Shown: positions 23,363-28,723 of the stretch, piece by piece
Numbering within the stretch: the first letter of the stretch is position 1
How the letters are laid out: each line of letters opens with the position of its first letter
Source: a virus
IMG/VR virus record: IMGVR_UViG_3300042868_002065
Coordinates: 1-31,945 of that record
DNA: 31,945 nt
Strand: one strand, 5' to 3'
Notes under the pieces: model-generated
Databases searched by the model: none
What the model was told of the DNA's origin: nothing
Seen by the model: the letters and a program-made list of their open reading frames with translations, nothing else
Made by a program: the position numbers and the translations under genes

Positions 23363-23493
23363 AGAAAACCATCCTAATATCAGAAGACACTCACAAGAAA
23401 CTCAAAGAGTACTGCAAGAAGGAAGGAATTAAAAGCCAGCACCTAACCGATAAGATTATTAGGGAGTGGCTAGATAAGGAGATGGCACTATGA
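23359..23493 (+). CDS. Ribbon-helix-helix DNA-binding protein
   Basis: The 44-residue protein matches a ribbon-helix-helix (Arc/MetJ-type) dimer: strand KKTILIS, helix EDTHKKLKEYCKKEG, and helix SQHLTDKIIREWLDKEM. Such proteins bind operators as dimers and repress transcription. It could be the repressor for one of the operator-like sites here, for example the palindrome at 18988, but that pairing is a guess. It overlaps both neighbours by 4 bp. Confidence 0.7.
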   Translation: MKKTILISEDTHKKLKEYCKKEGIKSQHLTDKIIREWLDKEMAL

Positions 23494-23645
23494 GCGACAG
23501 AATACAGAGCATTATTAAAGGAGGTACTGGAGTGTACAGCATCAGCAAGAAAGAGGCTGGAGAAATTCACAAAGCGGCTAAGAAGGTTAAAAACTATGCG
23601 GTGAGTTATTGGACAAGAAACAGGAAGAATAAGGAGGTTAAATGA
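23490..23645 (+). CDS. Small basic hypothetical protein
   Basis: The 51-residue protein is very basic (KKEAGEIHKAAKKVKNY, then WTRNRKNKEVK). Its N-terminus is MSDRIQSIIKGGTGVYSIS. The charge suggests binding to nucleic acid or an acidic host protein. The end encodes AAGGAGGTTAA directly before the next ATG, a strong Shine-Dalgarno placed inside this gene's last codons. It is chained by 4-bp overlaps on both sides. Confidence 0.6.
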   Translation: MSDRIQSIIKGGTGVYSISKKEAGEIHKAAKKVKNYAVSYWTRNRKNKEVK

Positions 23646-23836
23646 GCAAAACCAAAAACGAAGAATATCGACTCACCTTCAAAGGGATTCTGTCCCTCTA
23701 TCTACCCGATGCAGTTATGAACGAAGTCTTTAGCGCAATCGAGCTATCATGCCGTCGCAACGGCTGGGGTATCGCAATCAACGAGGAAAACCGACTGGAC
23801 TTTGTTCAGATGCAACAAGTGAAGGAATCGAAATGA
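23642..23836 (+). CDS. Small hypothetical protein
   Basis: The 64-residue protein starts MSKTKNEEYRLTFKGILSL and contains PDAVMNEVFSAIELSCRRNGW, then IAINEENRLDFVQ. The alternating helix and strands give no known family. AAGGAGG (23631-23637), five bases before ATG 23642, is an excellent Shine-Dalgarno sequence. It is linked by 4-bp overlaps to both neighbours. Confidence 0.6.
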   Translation: MSKTKNEEYRLTFKGILSLYLPDAVMNEVFSAIELSCRRNGWGIAINEENRLDFVQMQQVKESK

Positions 23837-24120
23837 GCGATCATATTCCTGACCCCACGAAAATGATCAGCGATACACCGAGGACGGATGCTGCTGAGTA
23901 TGAATCGCAAGACGAGCCAGTGGCAAAACTTGGTTCTGTAGATGTAGACCTCGCTCGACAACTCGAACGCGAACTCAACGTAGCCAATGAGCGCATCAAG
24001 CGGCTGGAGCGTGAGATCGAACTCTTCCGTGAGCACGTTGACTACGGAGATGTGTGTCTAGTAGAAGCTATTCTTAAAGGAGAAGAGATAGGAAGAAAAG
24101 AAAAGGAGGCCAAGCCGTGA
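23833..24120 (+). CDS. Coiled-coil protein with DTPRTDA motif
   Basis: The 95-residue protein carries MISDTPRTDAAEYES followed by LARQLERELNVANERIKRLE, a predicted coiled coil (about residues 40-75), and ends EKEAKP. The DTPRTDA plus RQLERELN architecture occurs again at 25946 and in diverged form at 31175. Proteins with this motif are common in phage genomes but have no known function. Its 3' end encodes the junction AAGGAGGCCAAGCCGTGAGC (24103-24122), giving a Shine-Dalgarno for the next gene. Confidence 0.65.
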   Translation: MSDHIPDPTKMISDTPRTDAAEYESQDEPVAKLGSVDVDLARQLERELNVANERIKRLEREIELFREHVDYGDVCLVEAILKGEEIGRKEKEAKP

Positions 24121-24122
24121 GC
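24103..24122 (+). repeat. Junction repeat AAGGAGGCCAAGCCGTGAGC, copy 1
   Basis: This 20-nt element ends the 23833 gene (codons for KEAKP and TGA), supplies a Shine-Dalgarno (AAGGAGG) and starts the next gene (GTG AGC). Identical copies lie at 25212 and 26500, with an 18/20 copy at 24584. Confidence 0.85.
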
Positions 24123-24407
24123 GACACAAACAACATGAGCAACGCAACACTTATCAAATGGAACGACGCAAAACCAAACGCTGAGTTTCTGAGGATCCGC
24201 TCAGACGGATCGTTTGAAATCCAGAAAGGCGCACCAACTCTGTTTGTGCTGGGTGAATTGGTTCACGCATTCCTGAAGCAGCAGGACCGCATCCGTCGGC
24301 TGGAGGAGGCGGGAGATAAGATGGAGGCATGGCTGCGCGATGAGCGGTTGGATGCAGTGCAGCACACTGTTTCAAAATGGAACAAAGCCAAGGAGGACAA
24401 ACCGTGA
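24117..24407 (+). CDS. Array coiled-coil protein, AGDxM family member 1
   Basis: The 96-residue protein has an N-terminal alpha/beta part (LIKWNDAKPNAEFLRIRSDG) and a C-terminal block DRIRRLEEAGDKMEAWL (about residues 57-73), then W-N-K-A-K and a KP ending. Related blocks with RI..L..AG(D/N).M..(W/F), then a Trp followed by AK, occur in the genes at 24598, 25408 and 25653, which makes these four paralogues. GTG 24117 is the start within GTGA. The function is unknown; short coiled coils suggest oligomerisation or binding to a partner. Confidence 0.6.
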   Translation: MSDTNNMSNATLIKWNDAKPNAEFLRIRSDGSFEIQKGAPTLFVLGELVHAFLKQQDRIRRLEEAGDKMEAWLRDERLDAVQHTVSKWNKAKEDKP

Positions 24408-24409
24408 GC
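24390..24409 (+). repeat. Degenerate junction repeat
   Basis: AAGGAGGACAAACCGTGAGC matches the 20-nt junction consensus at 18 of 20 positions. It again encodes the C-terminal end of one gene and the Shine-Dalgarno and GTG of the next. Further variants are at 25932 (AAGGAGGTGAAGCCGTGAGC), 26294 (AAGGAGGCCAAGCTGTGATT) and 26673 (AGGGATGCAAAACCGTGAGC). Confidence 0.75.
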
Positions 24410-24601
24410 ATCACAATCAAATCGTGGATCGTGCCAGCACTCATCACCGTAATCCTGCTGTGCATCATGTTCAGGCCATACCGTTCCAGCGGGCAGTATG
24501 ACTTTGGACAGATCTTCCGGCTGTTTTGGCTGATACCGATCGGAGCCGTTTGGATGGTTTACATGGGTGTACTTCTAGTCATCAAGGAGGCCAAGCCGTG
24601 A
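24404..24601 (+). CDS. Small two-transmembrane protein
   Basis: The 65-residue protein has two hydrophobic segments: about residues 8-22 (VPALITVILLCIMF) and 39-60 (LFWLIPIGAVWMVYMGVLLV), separated by a polar loop RPYRSSGQYDFGQI. It would sit in the inner membrane. It ends IKEAKP, encoded by the junction repeat. Position within the array, far from the lysis cassette, argues for a superinfection or host-takeover role rather than a holin, though a holin cannot be excluded. Confidence 0.6.
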   Translation: MSITIKSWIVPALITVILLCIMFRPYRSSGQYDFGQIFRLFWLIPIGAVWMVYMGVLLVIKEAKP

Positions 24602-24603
24602 CA
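24584..24603 (+). repeat. Junction repeat, copy 2 (18/20)
   Basis: AAGGAGGCCAAGCCGTGACA is identical to the consensus over its first 18 bases. It ends the two-transmembrane gene and starts the coiled-coil gene at 24598. Confidence 0.85.
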
Positions 24604-24837
24604 AATCAAAACAGCAAAAGCCTTTTCGATCAATTGGTCGAAGCTCAAAAGCGAATCATTGAGCTGGAAAACGAAGTGAACATGAAGCACACGCATCATG
24701 TTGTTGTAAAACTTAAGAACGAACTGAACCAAGCAAACGACAGAATCAAAACGCTCACGGCAGCAGGAGACATCATGGAGCCGTACGCTACTGAACAATC
24801 CGCTAAACTGTGGGCAAAAGCAAAGGAGACGAAATGA
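24598..24837 (+). CDS. Array coiled-coil protein, AGDxM family member 2
   Basis: The 79-residue protein is almost all coiled coil: FDQLVEAQKRIIELENEV (about 10-27), then LKNELNQANDRIKTLTAAGD (39-58) and IMEPYA, and ends WAKAKETK. It carries the RI..L..AGD.M block shared with neighbours, with Tyr where member 1 has Trp. GTG 24598 is in the GTGA overlap. The gene after it begins with ATG behind AAGGAGACGAA rather than the full repeat. Confidence 0.6.
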   Translation: MTNQNSKSLFDQLVEAQKRIIELENEVNMKHTHHVVVKLKNELNQANDRIKTLTAAGDIMEPYATEQSAKLWAKAKETK

Positions 24838-25229
24838 CAAAACAAGAAGTGCTGAACGCTGCAAACGTGATGATTGCATACGCAAACGGAAAGAAGGTCG
24901 GAACTCGACCTACAAGATCAATGGAACCGTTGTTGGAAATTCTGTACGTCCCAACATGGAATTGGGAACAGAAGGAATACTTCGTGATTCCTGACGATTG
25001 TTCCAAAGAACTGGAAAACGATGATCAATCCAAAGCGCACAAACTTACAGAAGAAGAACAACGAATCCTTTTCCTAGCGGAGTCTCCCGATTGCAACCAT
25101 CCACGCGAACTCCGCGCAATCGCCTTTCAGGTGCGAAAACTGGAGGATCGGATCAAGCAACTCGAATCCGAGAACGATGCACTCCGCGCTGATCTGTTGC
25201 TGTGGGAGGAGAAGGAGGCCAAGCCGTGA
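24834..25229 (+). CDS. Array protein with C-terminal coiled coil, two-module
   Basis: The 131-residue protein has two parts. Residues 1-55 (KQEVLNAANVMIAYANGKKV, then YVPTWNWEQKEY) form a small module I have seen alone in other phages. Residues about 75-128 (ERILFLAES-like lead, RELRAIA, RKLEDRIKQLESENDALRAD) are a coiled-coil module nearly identical to the whole 58-residue protein at 26514: 29 of 34 residues match over the core. It therefore looks like a fusion of two cassettes. It ends KEAKP at the junction repeat. Confidence 0.65.
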   Translation: MTKQEVLNAANVMIAYANGKKVGTRPTRSMEPLLEILYVPTWNWEQKEYFVIPDDCSKELENDDQSKAHKLTEEEQRILFLAESPDCNHPRELRAIAFQVRKLEDRIKQLESENDALRADLLLWEEKEAKP

Positions 25230-25231
25230 GC
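25212..25231 (+). repeat. Junction repeat AAGGAGGCCAAGCCGTGAGC, copy 3
   Basis: This is an exact copy of the 20-nt junction element. It ends the 24834 gene and starts the 25226 gene. Confidence 0.85.
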
Positions 25232-25411
25232 CAAGTTTTACAATCAGCCTACTACGGATTGTCAGCCGGTTGTTTAATGTTTTTAGCCATGATTTGCGGT
25301 CAGCATCTTGGCAAGAGCCGTATGCGCGAAGAAGCGGTAAGGAAAGGCCACGCTGAGTGGGTGGTCGATTGCGCTGGTAAAAATCAATTCAAATGGAAGG
25401 AGTGCAAATGA
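25226..25411 (+). CDS. Small single-transmembrane protein
   Basis: The 61-residue protein has one hydrophobic segment (YYGLSAGCLMFLAMICG, about residues 9-25), a basic stretch (KSRMREEAVRKG) and a polar tail. It would be anchored in the inner membrane with a cytoplasmic tail. GTG start within the junction repeat. The next gene follows a weaker junction (AAGGAGTGCAAATGAGC). The function is unknown. Confidence 0.55.
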   Translation: MSQVLQSAYYGLSAGCLMFLAMICGQHLGKSRMREEAVRKGHAEWVVDCAGKNQFKWKECK

Positions 25412-25656
25412 GCGACTACACAATACCAACGTCGAATACGGTGACTACAATCGACCCACAGGCCACAAAGATCCGCGAGCTTCAATCCGATGTGAACGAG
25501 CTGAAGGAGCTGGTCGAATACCTGCAAGACCGGATCAAGCTGATGAATAGTACTGGTGACGAGCTGCTTGAGTGGCTGAAGGACGGTACCATTTCCGACT
25601 CAAACTATCGGTTGCTGGCCAACGCATGGCAGCGAGCAAAGGAGAACAAGCAATGA
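25408..25656 (+). CDS. Array coiled-coil protein, AGDxM family member 3
   Basis: The 82-residue protein has KIRELQSDVNELKELVEYLQ followed by DRIKLMNSTGDELLEWLKD, a continuous coiled coil of about 45 residues, and ends AWQRAKENKQ. It matches the family block with STGDEL for AGDxM. An N-terminal Thr-rich region (YTIPTSNTVTTIDPQ) is probably flexible. It overlaps neighbours by 4 bp at both ends. Confidence 0.6.
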   Translation: MSDYTIPTSNTVTTIDPQATKIRELQSDVNELKELVEYLQDRIKLMNSTGDELLEWLKDGTISDSNYRLLANAWQRAKENKQ

Positions 25657-25949
25657 ACCCCGAACACGAAGCGCACGAACGCTTGTGCAAATCCATCGGA
25701 GCAATGGCGAAAGAGAACGAAGATCTTAAGCAGCACGTCACCCAACTCGAAAACCGTCTCCGCGCTCTGTGGGACAAGCTCGAAGGGGAGAGGAAGTTCT
25801 ACGATCAGCGCATCCGAGAACTCGAAATAGCTGGCAACGCAATGTACGCATTCATCAACCCTCCATCTCCGAGCATGAGGACCATCCGAATGGACAACCT
25901 GTTGCAAGGATGGGACGACGCTAAGATTGGGAAGGAGGTGAAGCCGTGA
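25653..25949 (+). CDS. Array coiled-coil protein, AGDxM family member 4
   Basis: The 98-residue protein is a coiled coil over about residues 18-62 (KENEDLKQHVTQLENRLRAL, then DQRIRELEIAGNAMYAFI), followed by a Pro-rich loop NPPSPSMRT and GWDDAKIGKEVKP. It matches the family block with AGNAM and Phe for Trp. AAGGAGGTGAAGCC precedes the next GTG. The function is unknown. Confidence 0.6.
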   Translation: MNPEHEAHERLCKSIGAMAKENEDLKQHVTQLENRLRALWDKLEGERKFYDQRIRELEIAGNAMYAFINPPSPSMRTIRMDNLLQGWDDAKIGKEVKP

Positions 25950-26311
25950 GCGATACACCGAGGACTGATCAGATGGAGCAGCACGCATACTGGTTCGACG
26001 ACGACATGACTCCAGTGTGCGAGTCGAGGTTTGTCCGCCAACTTGAACGCGAACTCAACGCAGCCAACGCACAGGTTGATCGTCTGACCGCAAAAGTCGC
26101 GCAACTCTACGAAGGAGCAGAGGAAGCGAAGCAGCGCATCAAGCGGTTGGAGGAGGCTGTTGAGGCATACCGAACAGCATACACGCCAGACGGTCATGTC
26201 GCCCCGCACGACTGCTTTGCGACAGGTCCAAAGACCGGCAATCCAATTGAGGATCTTGTCGCGTGTCCCGGTTGTTGGGCAGAGCGGAAAGCCAAGGAGG
26301 CCAAGCTGTGA
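25946..26311 (+). CDS. Coiled-coil protein with DTPRTD motif and CPGC tail
   Basis: The 121-residue protein begins MSDTPRTDQM and carries FVRQLERELNAANAQVDRL, paralogous to the 23833 protein. The coiled coil continues through EEAKQRIKRLEEAVEAYRT (about residues 58-76). The C-terminal part has a possible metal site (His-Asp-Cys, then CPGC), unlike the shorter relative. It ends KEAKL. It looks like a DTPRTD cassette with an extra C-terminal domain. Confidence 0.6.
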   Translation: MSDTPRTDQMEQHAYWFDDDMTPVCESRFVRQLERELNAANAQVDRLTAKVAQLYEGAEEAKQRIKRLEEAVEAYRTAYTPDGHVAPHDCFATGPKTGNPIEDLVACPGCWAERKAKEAKL

Positions 26312-26517
26312 TTGCGGACTTTGAACCGGGAGAACAGTCGTCCCACTGCGACATCATCTGTCCGCATTGCGGATGGAACCGACAAGCAGAACCTTGCGAT
26401 GGAGACGCATCAGAAGATCCGTCAGAGCATGAGTGCGACGAGTGCGGGAAACCATTCATTCTCTACGCATCCATCAGTATCACCTACCACACCAAAGCCA
26501 AGGAGGCCAAGCCGTGA
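26308..26517 (+). CDS. Zinc-ribbon-like small protein
   Basis: The 69-residue protein has CPHCGW (about residues 18-23) and CDECGKPF (about 43-50), two Cys knuckles that would bind one zinc ion. The linker between them is acidic (DGDASEDPSEHE). Such short zinc ribbons often bind nucleic acid or RNA polymerase. It ends KAKEAKP at an exact junction repeat, so a further cassette is joined at each side. Confidence 0.65.
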   Translation: MIADFEPGEQSSHCDIICPHCGWNRQAEPCDGDASEDPSEHECDECGKPFILYASISITYHTKAKEAKP

Positions 26518-26519
26518 GC
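26500..26519 (+). repeat. Junction repeat AAGGAGGCCAAGCCGTGAGC, copy 4
   Basis: This is the third exact copy of the 20-nt element, ending the zinc-ribbon gene and starting the coiled-coil gene at 26514. Confidence 0.85.
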
Positions 26520-26690
26520 ATTGAAGATCGAATCCTAGATTTTGTTAGTCAGGTTGGCTGGTTTGGTGGACGAGAACTCCGCGCAATCGCCCTCGATGTC
26601 CGCAAGCTGGAGGATCGGGTGAAGCAACTGGAGGAGGAGAACGACGCAATGCGAGCGGATCTGCTGCTGTGGAGGGATGCAAAACCGTGA
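26514..26690 (+). CDS. Stand-alone coiled-coil module, paralogue of 24834 C-terminus
   Basis: The 58-residue protein is RILDFVSQVG-like at the start, then RELRAIA and RKLEDRVKQLEEENDAMRAD, ending LLLWRDAKP. Over 34 residues it differs from the C-terminal module of the 24834 protein at only five positions, showing recent duplication. Here the module exists alone; there it is joined to another domain. GTG 26514 is in the GTGA overlap. Confidence 0.6.
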   Translation: MSIEDRILDFVSQVGWFGGRELRAIALDVRKLEDRVKQLEEENDAMRADLLLWRDAKP

Positions 26691-26929
26691 GCTTGCTTGA
26701 AAAATTAGGCCTATCAAAGCAATCAATGGAGAGAATGCTTGGTGCTGTCGCTCCATTAAAAAAGACTAAAATTAAACGCTATCGGAGATATGAGGTTGTT
26801 CCAGCGGATATCCGCAAAGCCATTCTTGGAGAGCATTTAACCTACACTTGCCGCGAGTTAGCTAAGAAATACGGTGTTTCAGCATCAACCATATGGGACA
26901 TAAGAGACAGTAAATCTAAAGCCGAATGA
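26687..26929 (+). CDS. Helix-turn-helix protein, tandem family member 1
   Basis: The 80-residue protein has a basic middle (KKTKIKRYRRYEVVP) and a C-terminal helix-turn-helix: DIRKAILGE, then LAKKYGVSASTIWDIRDSK (about residues 58-76). Two following genes carry related HTHs. The family pattern is (K/D)Y.VS followed by four or five residues and (I/V)xxIR/VR. It is probably a DNA-binding regulator. GTG 26687 starts in a degenerate junction. Confidence 0.65.
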   Translation: MSLLEKLGLSKQSMERMLGAVAPLKKTKIKRYRRYEVVPADIRKAILGEHLTYTCRELAKKYGVSASTIWDIRDSKSKAE

Positions 26930-27099
26930 CAATAAGATCGGAATCATACATACCAAAGCGCGGACACATACCACAAGCAGTAGTGTTAGAAGTATTACAA
27001 GACCTTCAGAACAACAGAACATACAGACAAATAAAAGAAGACTACGCAGTCAGCATAGGTTGGATACATAAAATCAGACACAATAAGACCAGAAAATGA
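26926..27099 (+). CDS. Helix-turn-helix protein, tandem family member 2
   Basis: The 57-residue protein is a shorter relative of its neighbours: QAVVLEVLQDLQNNRTYRQI and KEDYAVSIGWIHKIRHNK. The HTH fills most of the chain, with a basic start (RSESYIPKRGH). Codon use is AT-rich (many ATA, AGA, ACA), unlike the array genes upstream, suggesting a different origin. It is joined by 4-bp overlaps to both neighbours. Confidence 0.6.
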   Translation: MTIRSESYIPKRGHIPQAVVLEVLQDLQNNRTYRQIKEDYAVSIGWIHKIRHNKTRK

Positions 27100-27368
27100 A
27101 CATACTCAACGAAATCAAAAGCGGAATCTCCAGATTGCTCGGAGTCCACAAGAAGGTGGAGACCAAAGAAGTCTTGAGAACACTTAAGCCCAAACGCAGC
27201 CCTAAGCGTGGAAGGGGACGACCAAAGGGACTCAAGATACCGCAGCAGATTGTCGATGCGGTGCGACAAGCCGATAAGAGCATGACCAACAAACAGTTAG
27301 CTGCTAAGTATCGTGTTTCTTACTTTTGGGTTTGGAGTGTTCGTAGCAATAAGTTGCGCTTGAATTAA
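27096..27368 (+). CDS. Helix-turn-helix protein with AT-hook, tandem family member 3
   Basis: The 90-residue protein has a basic AT-hook-like RGRGRPKG (about residues 38-45) and a C-terminal HTH: QIVDAVRQADKSMTNKQLA, then KYRVSYFWVWSVRSNK. The pairing of an AT hook with an HTH suggests minor-groove anchoring beside sequence reading. It ends the small-gene chain; the 56 bases after it have a weak AATCAA/TTGATT hairpin followed by T-rich DNA (27372-27408), possibly a terminator. Confidence 0.65.
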   Translation: MNILNEIKSGISRLLGVHKKVETKEVLRTLKPKRSPKRGRGRPKGLKIPQQIVDAVRQADKSMTNKQLAAKYRVSYFWVWSVRSNKLRLN

Positions 27369-27424
27369 CCTAATCAACGCGAGTGTGTCTTGATTTTGCT
27401 CTTCTTTTATGATTATTGCCCATT

Positions 27425-28174
27425 GTGAACATCACTCAGCACCACCGTCGAGTTATGGCGATTGGTTGCAGTCATGGGAGTCGAGCCAATCCAGATGCAC
27501 TCGCTGCGGTGCTTTTGTTCCGCGAGAAATTCAAACCAGACGAGATAATCCATTTAGGGGACGCATTCGATCTTGCCTCATTGCGATCTGGCTCACTCCA
27601 AAACCCCAACGACTCGGATCAAGCGGACGATTATCTTGATGATATCCAAGAGGGAGTAAAGTTCCTCAATGAGTTACGCCCAACGGTGTTCACTTTAGGA
27701 AATCACGATGAGCGAGCTAAGAAGTATCTCAATCACCATAACGCTGTTGTAAAAGGATTTGCGGAGGCTGTATGGGAACGAATGGTTCAGCCTATCAACA
27801 AACACTGCCATACCTTTATTGAACACAATGATTGTCTTCAAAGATCATTCTATAAATTGGGCGGTTTTAGTTGGGGACATGGAGTGCTCTATGGGGAAAA
27901 CTTCATTCGTGATTCAGCCGAGACATTTGGTAACTGTGTTGTGGCTCATGCTCATCGAGCCGGTCAAGCGACTGGTCGCAACCAGTCAAATCCAATTGGC
28001 TTTTGTGTCGGAACTTTGGCGGATATTCCGTCAATGGATTACGCAGGAAAACGACGATCCACATTAGCATGGTCTCACGGGATCGTATTCGGAGAATACA
28101 CAGATAACTCAGCGCAACTATACCTGCACCAATGGCCTCAGAACGAACAGAATTGGCATCTGCCGAGCTTTTAA
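27425..28174 (+). CDS. Calcineurin-type metallophosphoesterase
   Basis: The 249-residue protein has metallophosphatase motifs: AIGCSHG, IIHLGDAFD (metal Asp), TLGNHDER (metal Asn and His), WGHG and AHAHRAG (His ligands). The first motif has Cys where most family members have Asp (D-x-H); I recall the same GCSHG form in other phage relatives, so it may be a subfamily trait. Starts at TTG 27416 and ATG 27455 are possible; GTG 27425 is chosen to keep the first strand. Substrate is unknown; nucleic acid or cyclic nucleotide are possible. It overlaps the next gene by 43 bp. Confidence 0.8.
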   Translation: MNITQHHRRVMAIGCSHGSRANPDALAAVLLFREKFKPDEIIHLGDAFDLASLRSGSLQNPNDSDQADDYLDDIQEGVKFLNELRPTVFTLGNHDERAKKYLNHHNAVVKGFAEAVWERMVQPINKHCHTFIEHNDCLQRSFYKLGGFSWGHGVLYGENFIRDSAETFGNCVVAHAHRAGQATGRNQSNPIGFCVGTLADIPSMDYAGKRRSTLAWSHGIVFGEYTDNSAQLYLHQWPQNEQNWHLPSF

Positions 28175-28410
28175 AGCGGCTGAGGTCAGCAATCCAACAT
28201 CAAGCAGAGAGCGTCCCAGAGGGATGGTTGACCGCTAACCAATGGTCTGATCTTTGGAAGCTGTCTCCTAACGCTGCTGGGCTTGTGCTCAACAAGTCAG
28301 TGAAACTTGGATTGATGGAAACCAAAAAGTTTCGTATCGACACCAAAACTCGCGGCAACTACCCAACACCACACTACAAGCCAGTAAATGAAATACCTGT
28401 CAAAGACTAA
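28132..28410 (+). CDS. wHTH-like small phage protein
   Basis: The 92-residue protein resembles a winged-helix regulator: helix ELLKRLRSAIQH, then GWLTANQWSDLWKLSPNAAG (a helix-turn-helix with AGLVLNKSVKLGLME) and a wing KKFRIDTKTRGN ending TPHYKP. Similar proteins with a GWLT...W and FRI pattern occur in phage middle regions. It overlaps the phosphoesterase by 43 bp and the next gene by 23 bp in other frames, so expression appears coupled. Confidence 0.65.
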   Translation: MASERTELASAELLKRLRSAIQHQAESVPEGWLTANQWSDLWKLSPNAAGLVLNKSVKLGLMETKKFRIDTKTRGNYPTPHYKPVNEIPVKD

Positions 28411-28570
28411 GCCAACCGTTAAGGTTGAGTTTGTAGCCGAAGCTCAACTAAGGATCGGTGAGACCAAGAGGCTCTGCGTGATTTACCAACGAGGGGACAT
28501 CTTCTACGTCAGACCGAAGGCTGAGTTTTTTGATAAGTTTGATCTCGACAAGTCTGTGATCCCGAGTTAG
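28388..28570 (+). CDS. Small beta-rich hypothetical protein
   Basis: The 60-residue protein has strands VKVEFVAEAQLRI, RLCVIYQ and IFYVRPKAEFFDKFD. The last segment recalls the end of DUF1653-type proteins (WVRP followed by an aromatic), but the match is loose. It starts at ATG 28388 inside the previous gene and ends TAG 28568-28570, upstream of the terminator region. The function is unknown. Confidence 0.5.
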   Translation: MKYLSKTKPTVKVEFVAEAQLRIGETKRLCVIYQRGDIFYVRPKAEFFDKFDLDKSVIPS

Positions 28571-28644
28571 AGATCAGAGGTCAGCGCGAGCCGTGAGAAG
28601 CAAGCGATGACATTCAAAAATGAAGCCATGTTCAACCAATTTCT

Positions 28645-28718
28645 CCCCACTCTTTCTGTGTACGTCCCGTCGCTTCAGCGGGAGTTCTCACCACAGACTG
28701 AGTGGGGTTTTCTGTCTT
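28645..28718 (+). terminator. Nested-hairpin terminator before replication genes
   Basis: CCCCACTC (28645-28652) pairs with GAGTGGGG (28700-28707); inside, TCTGTG (28655-28660) pairs with CACAGA (28692-28697), and the centre can form CCCG/CGGG (28666-28669, 28679-28682). TTTTCTGTCTT follows at once. The intergenic stretch 28571-28723 otherwise holds only a 37-codon frame (28607-28720) that runs through the hairpin. A Rho-independent terminator is the simplest reading. Confidence 0.65.
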
Positions 28719-28723
28719 GAAAC

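Noticed and set aside
24103-26692. Evenly recurring 20-nt repeats as a CRISPR array
   Set aside because: Spacing varies from about 190 to 400 bases, repeats are not palindromic and coincide with stop and start codons, and the intervals are genes.
28607-28720. 37-codon frame starting at ATG 28607
   Set aside because: It passes through the terminator stem and T-run and lacks a ribosome-binding site.
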